From: an uncultured Clostridia bacterium
Lineage (GTDB): Bacteria; Bacillota_A; Clostridia; Oscillospirales; Acutalibacteraceae
DNA: 18,046 bases
Assembly (NCBI GenBank): GCA_944380625.1
Contig: CALWIE010000139.1
Coordinates: 1-18,046 of the forward strand
Direction of reading: 5' to 3'
The notes under the pieces are model-generated. The model made no database searches. It was not told the DNA's origin and was given only the letters and a program-made list of their open reading frames with translations. The position numbers were made by a program, and so were the translations under genes. Positions 1-6,468 of this stretch are shown in pieces. Each line of letters opens with the position of its first letter. Positions within the stretch are counted from its first letter, which is position 1.

Positions 1-512
1 AGTCGCGGACAAACAGCTACAATGCCTTTACCAGCCCGAACTTCCCGGACCTTGCCAGCGTCCACGAGCGCCGGGCGGAGCGCTCCATCGCCTACGAGCG
101 CCCGGGGGAGCCGGTGTTCTACCGCAAGCTGAACACCCGGGTGTTCCTGTTAAAGCTGACCCCGGGCATGGACCCCGCCGCTTTTCCCGCCGCCGGGCAG
201 CTGTGCGACGGGCTTAGCATCGAAAGCTACGGCATGGGGGGCATCCCCGAGGTGTATTTGGAGGAGCTGGACAAACTGATCCAGGCGGGGAAGACCGTCA
301 TCATGGCCACCCAGGTGCCCCAGGAGGGCAGCGACCTCTCCGTTTACCAGGTGGGAAAGCACGTGAAGGAGCGCTACCGCCTGCTGGAAACCTACGACAT
401 GACCTTGGAGTCCACCGTCACCAAGCTGATGTGGGCCATGGGCCAGTCCCAAGACCCCCAGGAGATCCGGAAGCTCTTCTGCCAAACCGTCAACTACGAC
501 ATGCTGTTTTAA
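1..512 (+). CDS. ansA: L-asparaginase, type I (C-terminal part; 5' end outside the window)
   Basis: The frame is open from base 3 to a TAA at 510-512 and gives 169 residues without a start, so the gene begins upstream of the window. The family hydrolyses L-asparagine to aspartate and ammonia in the cytoplasm; type I enzymes are about 340 residues, so roughly the C-terminal half is present. Visible family features are the SYNAFTSPNFPDLA segment near the start, which matches the (H/Y)NAFxSPNxPxL stretch of asparaginases, and GLSIESYGMGGIP about 65 residues later, which matches the conserved ESFGxGGIP segment of the C-terminal domain. The catalytic N-terminal threonines lie outside the window. 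The next gene starts 26 bp after the stop with no visible promoter between, so co-transcription with the iron-uptake genes is possible. Assignment to the asparaginase family is firm; substrate preference is inferred. Confidence 0.87.
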   Translation, partial: SRTNSYNAFTSPNFPDLASVHERRAERSIAYERPGEPVFYRKLNTRVFLLKLTPGMDPAAFPAAGQLCDGLSIESYGMGGIPEVYLEELDKLIQAGKTVIMATQVPQEGSDLSVYQVGKHVKERYRLLETYDMTLESTVTKLMWAMGQSQDPQEIRKLFCQTVNYDMLF

Positions 513-538
513 CTCCCCCACCCCAGAAAGGACTTGCT

Positions 539-1534
539 ATGAAACGGATTTTGCCCTTTTTCTTAACGCTTTCCCTGCTGCTCGCCGGCTGCTCCGCCGC
601 ATCCACCACGGAGTCCGCCAGCCAGGCCGTCTCCCAGGGGGGCAGCTCCTCCCAAGGGAGCGCCCCGGAAAGCGCCGGGGAGGTGGCCATCACCGATTCC
701 ACCGGGCAGCAGCTCACCCTCGCCACGGAAAGCCCCCGGGTGGCGGCCTGCTACGGCTCTTTTGCCGAGGCCTGGCTCCTGGCCGGGGGAGAGCTTGTGG
801 GCGTCACCCAGGACGCGGTGGAGGACCGGGACCTGGGCCTGCCCGAGGACATTGCCGTGGTGGGCACGGTAAAGGAGCCCAACGCCGAGGAGATCATCGC
901 CCTGGAGCCGGATTTGGTGCTTTTGGCCCAGGACATCGCCGCCCAGGCGGACATCCGGGCCCTGCTGGAAAACGCCGGGCTCCGCTGCGCCACCTTCCAG
1001 GTGGACACCTTCGAGGACTACGCCTTTATGATGGGGGAGTTCTGCCGGATCACCGGCCGGGAGGACCTGGATGAGGAAAACGTGGAAAAGCCCCGCGGGC
1101 AGATCGAGGAGGCCCGGGACACCGCCGCCCAGGCGGGCGCCCGGCCCCATGTGCTGCTGATCCGGGCCTTCTCCACAGGGATCAAGGCCAAGACCGACGA
1201 CGAGCTGGCCGGGGCCATTTTACAGGACTTGGGGGCTCACAACATCGCCGACGACCACCCCTCCATGCTGGAGGACTTGAGCCTGGAAGAGGTCATCCAG
1301 GCGGACCCGGACTACATCTTCGTCACCACCATGGGGGACGAGCAGAAAGCCCTGGACTACTTAAACGGCCTCATCCAAGAGAACCCCGCCTGGTCCGGCC
1401 TCTCCGCCGTAAAGGGGGGCCGGTACGTCGTGCTGCCCAAGGACTTGTTCCACTACAAGCCCAACCACCGCTGGGGGGAGAGCTACCAGTACCTGGGGGA
1501 GATCCTCTACCCGGAGGCCTTCCATGCAGGGTAA
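539..1534 (+). CDS. Iron-siderophore/heme/cobalamin ABC transporter substrate-binding lipoprotein
   Basis: A 331-residue protein starting at ATG 539, chosen because an AAAGGA ribosome site lies about 8 bp upstream and the N-terminus is then a textbook lipoprotein signal: MKR, a hydrophobic stretch, and the lipobox LLAGC with the lipidated cysteine at residue 18. A Ser/Gly/Ala-rich linker (about 19-48) tethers the mature domain outside the membrane. The rest resembles the periplasmic-binding-protein type 2 fold (FhuD/BtuF/FeuA class): 'VGTVKEPNAEEIIALEPDLVLL' type segment around residues 112-133 (given here only as family landmark), and an EEVIQADPDYIFV segment in the second lobe. It captures a ferric siderophore, heme or corrinoid; sequence alone does not separate these. 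It overlaps the permease start by 11 bp, which indicates one operon and coupled translation. Confidence 0.88.
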   Translation: MKRILPFFLTLSLLLAGCSAASTTESASQAVSQGGSSSQGSAPESAGEVAITDSTGQQLTLATESPRVAACYGSFAEAWLLAGGELVGVTQDAVEDRDLGLPEDIAVVGTVKEPNAEEIIALEPDLVLLAQDIAAQADIRALLENAGLRCATFQVDTFEDYAFMMGEFCRITGREDLDEENVEKPRGQIEEARDTAAQAGARPHVLLIRAFSTGIKAKTDDELAGAILQDLGAHNIADDHPSMLEDLSLEEVIQADPDYIFVTTMGDEQKALDYLNGLIQENPAWSGLSAVKGGRYVVLPKDLFHYKPNHRWGESYQYLGEILYPEAFHAG

Positions 1535-2540
1535 GACGGGTTGGGGGCTCTTGGGACTGGGGCTGCTGGTGCTGGTAAGCGCGGCCCTGGGGGCGGCAGC
1601 GGGCTCCACGACCATCGACCTGCCCGCCGCCCTCTCGGAGCTGCTGGCCGGCCGGGCCGCCTCCCCGGACGCCCGCATTTTGCTCCATGTGCGGCTGCCC
1701 CGGGTGTGCGCCAGCCTTCTGTGCGGGGCGGCTTTGGCGGTCAGCGGAATGCTCATCCAGGCGGTGCTCTCCAACCCCTTGGCCTCCCCCAACGTGATCG
1801 GCGTCAACGCCGGGGCGGGGTTTTCCACCTTTTTGGCATTGGCCCTGGTCCCGGGCTCGGCAGGGGCCGCCCCGGTGGGGGCCTTCCTGGGGGCGCTGTG
1901 CGCCACCCTCATCGTCTACGCCGTGGCGGCGGGGGCTGGGGCGGGAAAGCTCACCATCATCCTGGCAGGGGTGGCGGTATCCAGTGTGTTCACCGCGGGG
2001 ATCAACACGGTGAAGACCTTCTTCCCCGACACCCTCTACAACGGCAGCACCTTTTTGATCGGGGGATTTTCCGGGGTGGGCTTTTCGGACATCTCCCCGG
2101 CCTGGATGATGATCCTGCCCGCCCTTTTCCTCGCCTTCCTGCTGGCCCGCCCCACAGACGTGCTCTGCCTGGGGGAGGAGACCGCCCACAGCCTGGGCCT
2201 GCGGGTAAACGCCACCCGCTTCGGGCTGCTCCTCATCGCCTGCGTGCTGGCGGGGGCGGCGGTGAGCTTTTCCGGCCTTGTGAGCTTTGTGGGGCTTTTG
2301 TGCCCCCACATTGTCCGCAGGCTCTTCGGGGAGGGGCGCCACCGGGTGCTGCTGCCCGGAGCGGCCCTTTTGGGGGCCAGCTTTGTCACCCTGTGCGATT
2401 TGCTCAGCCGGGTGCTCTTCTCCCCCTACGAGATCCCCGTGGGGATCCTCCTGAGCTTTTTAGGGGGCCCCTTCTTCCTGTTTCTGATCATCCGGCAGCG
2501 GCGGCGCCCCGCCGGGAAAGGAGGCGCCCGCCATGGTTGA
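1524..2540 (+). CDS. FecCD/BtuC-family ABC transporter permease
   Basis: A 338-residue, very hydrophobic membrane protein with about nine to ten apparent transmembrane helices. Family landmarks are NPLASPNVIGVNAGAGF at residues 84-100, the cytoplasmic GEETAHSLG coupling segment near 217-225, and VSFVGLLCPHIVRRL at about 253-267, all characteristic of FecCD/BtuC permeases. The ATG at 1524 is preceded by GGAGG at 1513-1517 and lies inside the end of the binding-protein gene. The 3' end overlaps the ATPase start by 8 bp. Only one permease gene is present, so it should act as a homodimer carrying the substrate through the membrane, driven by the ATPase that follows. The ligand (siderophore iron, heme or cobalamin) cannot be told from the permease. 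Confidence 0.93.
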   Translation: MQGKTGWGLLGLGLLVLVSAALGAAAGSTTIDLPAALSELLAGRAASPDARILLHVRLPRVCASLLCGAALAVSGMLIQAVLSNPLASPNVIGVNAGAGFSTFLALALVPGSAGAAPVGAFLGALCATLIVYAVAAGAGAGKLTIILAGVAVSSVFTAGINTVKTFFPDTLYNGSTFLIGGFSGVGFSDISPAWMMILPALFLAFLLARPTDVLCLGEETAHSLGLRVNATRFGLLLIACVLAGAAVSFSGLVSFVGLLCPHIVRRLFGEGRHRVLLPGAALLGASFVTLCDLLSRVLFSPYEIPVGILLSFLGGPFFLFLIIRQRRRPAGKGGARHG

Positions 2541-3297
2541 GCTGAGACGCCTTACCGCCGGCTATCCGGGCCGCCCTGTGCTGCATGACGTGAGCCTCTC
2601 CTTCCCCCAGGGGCAGGTCACCGCCCTGATCGGCCCCAACGGCTGCGGCAAGACCACCCTTTTGCGGGCGGCCTGCGGGCTGCTGGCCCCCGCCTCGGGG
2701 CAGATCCTCTACGGGGGGCGGGAACTGCGCTCCTTTGGGCGCAAGGAATTCGCCCGGCTGGTATCCCTGCTGCCCCAGGTCCGGGACGTGCCTAACCTGC
2801 GGGCAGGGCAGCTGGTGGCCCACGGGCGGTATCCCCACCTGGGCTTTGGCCGGGAATTGGGAAAAGCCGACCGGGAGAAGATCGCCTGGGCCCTGGAGAA
2901 AACCGGCACCACCGCCCTTCGGGACAAGGAGCTCTCCCAGCTCTCTGGCGGGGAGCGCCAGCGGGTGTACCTGGCCATGACCCTGGCCCAGGACACCCAG
3001 GTCCTCTTTTTGGACGAGCCCACCACCTACCTGGATGTGGGCCAAAAACACGAGATGCTGGACCTGGTGCGCCAGGTGAACCGCCTGGGCAAAACCGTGG
3101 TGATGGTCCTCCACGACCTGGAGCTGGCCTTCTCCTACAGCCACCGGGTGGTGGTGCTGGAAGAGGGCAGGGTGGCCGCCCAGGGGGCGTCCCCAGCCGT
3201 TTTCGACAGCGGCGTCCCCGCCCAGGTGTTCGGGGTCAAATCCAAGGCCCTGGAGATCGACGGCCAAAGGGAATACCTCTTCTACCAGCGTCCGTGA
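2533..3297 (+). CDS. FepC-like ABC transporter ATP-binding protein (iron-chelate uptake)
   Basis: A 254-residue cytoplasmic ATPase that powers the preceding permease. All nucleotide-binding motifs are present: Walker A GPNGCGKTT (34-42), Q-loop around LLPQ (79-82), signature LSGGERQR (137-144), Walker B VLFLDEPT (157-164), D-loop YLDVGQ, and the switch histidine in VLHDLE (H194). The GRYPHLG segment at 98-104 is typical of FepC/FhuC/BtuD ATPases of iron-chelate importers. The ATG at 2533 overlaps the permease stop by 8 bp, so translation is probably coupled. No intrinsic terminator follows; instead the repeat element starts about 5 bp after the TGA stop. Family assignment is firm; the transported chelate is unknown. 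Confidence 0.95.
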   Translation: MVELRRLTAGYPGRPVLHDVSLSFPQGQVTALIGPNGCGKTTLLRAACGLLAPASGQILYGGRELRSFGRKEFARLVSLLPQVRDVPNLRAGQLVAHGRYPHLGFGRELGKADREKIAWALEKTGTTALRDKELSQLSGGERQRVYLAMTLAQDTQVLFLDEPTTYLDVGQKHEMLDLVRQVNRLGKTVVMVLHDLELAFSYSHRVVVLEEGRVAAQGASPAVFDSGVPAQVFGVKSKALEIDGQREYLFYQRP

Positions 3298-3301
3298 CCG
3301 C

Positions 3302-3918
3302 GGCGCGTGGCCGCGCAGGACTAGTCGCGCCGTCGCTCGTTCCACTCGCTCTCTACTGCGATTGGAAAACTCAGCAGCGCGGTTTTTGCTTTTTCTGTAA
3401 AACGGTAGTTTCCTACTCGCCGGAAGTTGGCGTAGTACGGGCCCGCGAACGCGCGCTGCCGACCCACACAGCCCGAGCGTAAGCGAGCGGCCCAAAGCGC
3501 GAATTGTCCAGCGGGGCCACCCGCCGCAGTTGTTGCTTTTCTGTAAAACGGCAGTTTCCTACCCGCCGCGAACGCGAGGATACTACTCACACAGCCCGAG
3601 CGTAAGCGAGCGGCCCAAAGCGCGAATTGTCCAGCGGGGCCACCCGCCGCAGTTTTTGCCTGTTCCGTAAAACGGTAGTTTTCTACTCGCCGGAAGTTGG
3701 CGTAGTACGGACCCGCGAACGCGCGGTTGCGACTTGCACAGAGCGGGCGCTAAGCCCGCCGCCCCAAGCGCGAATTGTCCAGCGGGGCCACCCGCCGCAG
3801 TTGTTGCCTTTTGCAAAACGGCAGTTTCCTACCCGCCGCGAACGCGAGGATACTACTCACACAGCCCGAGCGTAAGCGAGCGGCCCAAAGCGCGGCTCGT
3901 CCTGTGCGGCCACGCACC
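3302..3918. repeat. Repeat element with terminal inverted repeats, copy 1 (expanded, four units)
   Basis: This fills most of the 711-bp gap between the ABC ATPase and proC; no gene is supported in it. The left end (3302-3329) and the reverse complement of the right end (3891-3918) match at about 24 of 28 positions, with the shared core GCGTGGCCGC. Each end holds a small perfect hairpin: GCGCG-TGGC-CGCGC at 3303-3316 and GTGCG-GCCA-CGCAC at 3904-3917. Between them lies a flank (3330-3394) nearly identical to one at 16257-16319, then four related units. A shorter copy sits at 16229-16430. The element starts about 5 bp after a stop codon. No transposase or target-site duplication is visible, so a mobile origin (MITE-like) is inference; a structured extragenic repeat (REP/BIME-like) is the alternative. 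Confidence 0.82.
3395..3918. repeat. Four alternating repeat units (A-B-A'-B') inside element copy 1
   Basis: Units begin at the shared TAAAACGGYAGTTT block at about 3395, 3541, 3665 and 3812, giving spacings of 146, 124 and 147 bp. Units 1 and 3 share a GGAAGTTGGCGTAGTACGG insert that units 2 and 4 lack; units 2 and 4 instead share CGCGAGGATACTACTCACAC. The array is therefore a duplicated pair of about 270 bp, not four equal units. Units 1-3 end with a degenerate version of the element's right end, carrying the hairpin GCGGG-GCCA-CCCGC at 3511-3524, 3634-3647 and 3782-3795. Unit 4 ends in the true right end. The many short open frames here on both strands are repeats of one another and carry no recognisable domain. 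Confidence 0.82.
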
Positions 3919-3940
3919 CGCCAAAAGGCAAGGAGGCTTC

Positions 3941-3978
3941 GGGAAGGTCTTCCCATTGGGCCCACCGTGGTGTATACT
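3941..3978 (+). promoter_or_regulatory. Candidate proC promoter region
   Basis: A TATACT hexamer at 3973-3978 lies 30 bp before the proC start and is the best -10 match in this stretch. The position 17 bp upstream (3950-3955, TTCCCA) is a poor -35. A perfect small inverted repeat, GGGAAG-GT-CTTCCC at 3941-3954, overlaps that -35 position and could be a binding site. This is a weak call based on spacing and one good hexamer. Confidence 0.4.
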
Positions 3979-4008
3979 GGGGGAAAACACAGGAGAGGGT
4001 GCTGCGCT

Positions 4009-4794
4009 ATGACGGTAGGATTTATCGGTTTTGGAAATATGGCCCAGGCCATGGCCCGGGGGTTTTTGCGGGGCGGGGCGCTGGGGCCCGGGGAGATCTT
4101 CGCCTGCGCCCGGCGCTGGGAAAAGCTGCAAACCGCCGCCGGGGAGCTGGGGGCCGTCCCCTGCCGGGACGCCCAGGAGGTGGCCGCCCGTTCGGAGGTG
4201 GTGATCCTGGCGGTAAAGCCCCACTTGATCGAGGAGGTCCTCGCCCCCTTGAAAGAGGCCCTTTCCGGCAAGGTGCTCCTCTCGGTGGCGGCGGGCTGGC
4301 CCTTTTCCCGGTTCGAGGGGGTCCTCCTCCCGGGGACCCACCACCTGAGCCTCATGCCCAACACCCCCGTGGCTGTGGGGGAAGGGGTTGTCCTGCTGGA
4401 GGAGGAGCACTCCCTCTCCCCGGAGGAGCTGCAAAAGGTGCGGGGGCTCCTCTCCAGCCTGGGCACCGTGGAAAGCGTGCCCTCCTCCCAGATGGGCATT
4501 GCGGGGACCCTCGCGGGCTGCGGCCCCGCCTGGGCCGCCATGTTCCTGGAAGCCCTGGGGGACGCCGGGGTCCTTCACGGCCTGCCCCGGGACCTCTCCT
4601 ACCGGCTGGCCGCCCAGATGCTGGCGGGCACGGGCAAGCTCCAGCTTCTGACGGGGGCCCATCCCGGGGCCTTGAAGGACGCGGTGTGCTCCCCGGGCGG
4701 GACCACCATTGCGGGGGTGGCCCAGCTGGAGCGGGAAAATTTCCGGGCCGCGGTGATCGACGCTGTGAACGCCGCCCAGGGGAGAGGGCAGTGA
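4009..4794 (+). CDS. proC: Pyrroline-5-carboxylate reductase
   Basis: A 261-residue cytoplasmic enzyme that makes the last step of proline synthesis, reducing 1-pyrroline-5-carboxylate with NAD(P)H. The ATG at 4009 follows AGGAGAGGG (3991-3999) at good spacing and begins with the dinucleotide-binding motif VGFIGFGNMAQAM (residues 3-15). Further landmarks are AVKP (68-71), LSLMPNTPVAVGEG (113-126), GCGPAWAAMFLEAL (170-183) and the C-terminal signature HPGALKDAVCSPGGTT (218-233), which is the active-site and dimer region. Length matches the usual 260-275. An open frame continues upstream into the repeat element, but nothing there resembles the family, so the shorter start is used. It is the only proline-synthesis gene in the window. 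Confidence 0.95.
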   Translation: MTVGFIGFGNMAQAMARGFLRGGALGPGEIFACARRWEKLQTAAGELGAVPCRDAQEVAARSEVVILAVKPHLIEEVLAPLKEALSGKVLLSVAAGWPFSRFEGVLLPGTHHLSLMPNTPVAVGEGVVLLEEEHSLSPEELQKVRGLLSSLGTVESVPSSQMGIAGTLAGCGPAWAAMFLEALGDAGVLHGLPRDLSYRLAAQMLAGTGKLQLLTGAHPGALKDAVCSPGGTTIAGVAQLERENFRAAVIDAVNAAQGRGQ

Positions 4795-4813
4795 GAGAAT
4801 TTTTCCTTTATTC

Positions 4814-4838
4814 TCTAAAAAAGGATGGTTTTTTTAGA
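4814..4838. promoter_or_regulatory. 9-bp perfect inverted repeat upstream of the polyphosphate kinase promoter
   Basis: TCTAAAAAA (4814-4822) and TTTTTTAGA (4830-4838) are perfect complements separated by seven bases. The repeat is AT-rich in a GC-rich setting and covers the place where a -35 would sit for the TATAAT at 4848. It could be a repressor or activator site, or a weak terminator after proC; its AT stem makes a strong terminator unlikely. Confidence 0.5.
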
Positions 4839-4847
4839 AAAAATTGG

Positions 4848-4853
4848 TATAAT
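4848..4853 (+). promoter_or_regulatory. -10 box of the polyphosphate phosphotransferase promoter
   Basis: A perfect TATAAT lies 53 bp before the start codon. No good -35 hexamer is found 16-18 bp upstream, where the AT-rich inverted repeat lies, so the promoter may depend on an activator. The leader between it and the gene holds a small hairpin, CCCGG/CCGGG, at 4870-4886. Confidence 0.6.
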
Positions 4854-4906
4854 AGGGGTAATCTAAATTCCCGGGCTTTTTCCGGGACTCACTGAGGTGA
4901 CTGTCA

Positions 4907-6376
4907 ATGCTGAAAAATTGGATACGCCCAGAAAAACCCTCCGGGGAAGAGATGAAACAGCGCCTGAAGGCGGCCCAGGAGAAGCTGGAAATTCAGCAGA
5001 TGAAGCTCAAGGAGCGGAAGCTCCCGGTGCTGGTGCTCATCGAGGGCTGGGGCGCCGCCGGCAAGGGCAGCTCCATCGGCCAGATCATCAAGAACATCGA
5101 CCCCCGTTTCTTCAAGGTGTTCTCCATGCCCGCCCGCCCCTCGGAGGACGAGAGCCGCAAACCCTTTTTGTACCGCTTTTTCGAGAAGATCCCCGAGGCG
5201 GGCAAGTTCACCTTTTTGGACTCCGGCTGGATGAACCAGATCATGGAGGAGCGCCTGGCGGGAGAGCTGGACGACAAGGCCTACGGCCAGCGGGTGGACA
5301 GCGTCAAGCACTTTGAGCGCACCCTCACCGACAACGGCTACCTGGTGCTGAAGTTCTTCTTCCACATCAGCAAAAAAGAGCAGGAAAGCCGCATTGAAAA
5401 CCTCCTGGCGGACAAGGACACCGCCTGGCGGGTGAGCAAGGGGGACATTTGGCAGAACCGCCATTACGACAAGTGCCTGGACGCCTTCGACCGCTACCTG
5501 GACGACACCAACACCCCCAGCGCCCCCTGGTACATTGTGGACTCCAAGTCCAAAAAATTCGCGGAGCTCCAGGTGCTGGAGACCATGTGCGTGGGCATTG
5601 AGACCGCCTTGCACAACGAGAGCCTGGCAGTGCCCCTGCTGCAAAACGTCTTCCCCCTGGTGAAGATGCCCAAACTCAAGGACGTGCCCCTGGACAAGTC
5701 CATCCCCGAAGCGGAGTACAAGCAGCAGCTCAAAGAGCTTCAGGGAAAGCTGGGCCAGCTCCACAACCGGCTCTACCGCAAGCGGGTGCCCGTGGTCATC
5801 GTCTACGAAGGCTGGGACGCCGCCGGCAAGGGGGGCAACATCAAGCGGGTCACCGGCGCCCTGGACTCCCGGGGCTTTGAGGTGCACCCCATCGCCAGCC
5901 CCGAGCCCAAAGAGAAGGCCCGCCACTACCTGTGGCGCTTCTGGACCAGGCTGCCCAAGGACGGGCACATCGCTATTTTCGACCGCAGCTGGTACGGCCG
6001 CGTCATGGTGGAGCGGCTGGAGGGCTTCTGCTCGGAAAACGACTGGCAGCGGGCCTATTACGAGATGAACGAGTTTGAGCAGGAGCTCCACAACTGGGGC
6101 GCGGTCATCCTGAAGTTCTGGGTGCAGATCGACAAGGACACCCAGCTGGAGCGCTTTACCGACCGGCAGAACACCCCCGCAAAGCAGTGGAAGATCACCG
6201 ACGAGGACTGGCGCAACCGGGAGAAGTGGGACCAGTACGAGCAGGCCATCGACGAGATGCTGCAAAAGACCAGCACCACCTACGCCCCCTGGCACATCCT
6301 GGAGTCTGTGGACAAGAAGTACGCCCGCATCAAGGCGCTGCAAATCGTCATCGACGCCCTGGAAAAGGCCCTGTGA
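4907..6376 (+). CDS. pap: Polyphosphate:AMP phosphotransferase (two-domain PPK2)
   Basis: A 489-residue cytoplasmic protein made of two tandem PPK2 domains, the architecture of polyphosphate:AMP phosphotransferases, which use inorganic polyphosphate to convert AMP to ADP. The start at 4907 follows GAGGTGA (4894-4900). The N-terminal domain has Walker A GWGAAGKGSS (47-56), but its Walker B region reads LDSGWMN (104-110) in place of the canonical FDRSWYGR. The C-terminal domain is canonical: EGWDAAGKGG (301-310) and IFDRSWYGRVMVERL (357-371). Catalysis therefore most likely resides in the C-terminal half, as known for this class, with the first domain structural. A strong hairpin terminator follows the stop. 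AMP rather than ADP as acceptor is inferred from the two-domain form. Confidence 0.92.
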   Translation: MLKNWIRPEKPSGEEMKQRLKAAQEKLEIQQMKLKERKLPVLVLIEGWGAAGKGSSIGQIIKNIDPRFFKVFSMPARPSEDESRKPFLYRFFEKIPEAGKFTFLDSGWMNQIMEERLAGELDDKAYGQRVDSVKHFERTLTDNGYLVLKFFFHISKKEQESRIENLLADKDTAWRVSKGDIWQNRHYDKCLDAFDRYLDDTNTPSAPWYIVDSKSKKFAELQVLETMCVGIETALHNESLAVPLLQNVFPLVKMPKLKDVPLDKSIPEAEYKQQLKELQGKLGQLHNRLYRKRVPVVIVYEGWDAAGKGGNIKRVTGALDSRGFEVHPIASPEPKEKARHYLWRFWTRLPKDGHIAIFDRSWYGRVMVERLEGFCSENDWQRAYYEMNEFEQELHNWGAVILKFWVQIDKDTQLERFTDRQNTPAKQWKITDEDWRNREKWDQYEQAIDEMLQKTSTTYAPWHILESVDKKYARIKALQIVIDALEKAL

Positions 6377-6420
6377 CCCGGCCTTGAAAAGAGAAAAGAA
6401 AAAGCCGCCCCCGGGCAGCA

Positions 6421-6453
6421 AAAAGCGGAAGGGCAAAACCCTTCCGCTTTTTT
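6421..6453. terminator. Bidirectional intrinsic terminator
   Basis: A perfect 13-bp stem, AAAAGCGGAAGGG (6421-6433) pairing with 6439-6451, closes a CAAAA loop and ends in a T-run on the plus strand. On the minus strand the same hairpin ends in a T-run as well. It lies between the convergent stops of the PPK2 gene and the DUF134-NifX gene and should end both transcripts. Confidence 0.92.
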
Positions 6454-6468
6454 GCGTTTTTTGGCATC

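Noticed and set aside
3321..3875. Several 77-92 codon open frames in the repeat array on both strands
   Set aside because: They are copies of each other made by the repeat units, with no ribosome sites or domains. Automatic annotation may list them as hypothetical proteins.
3395..3918. CRISPR array
   Set aside because: The units are 124-147 bp and similar throughout; there are no short constant repeats with unique spacers and no cas genes.
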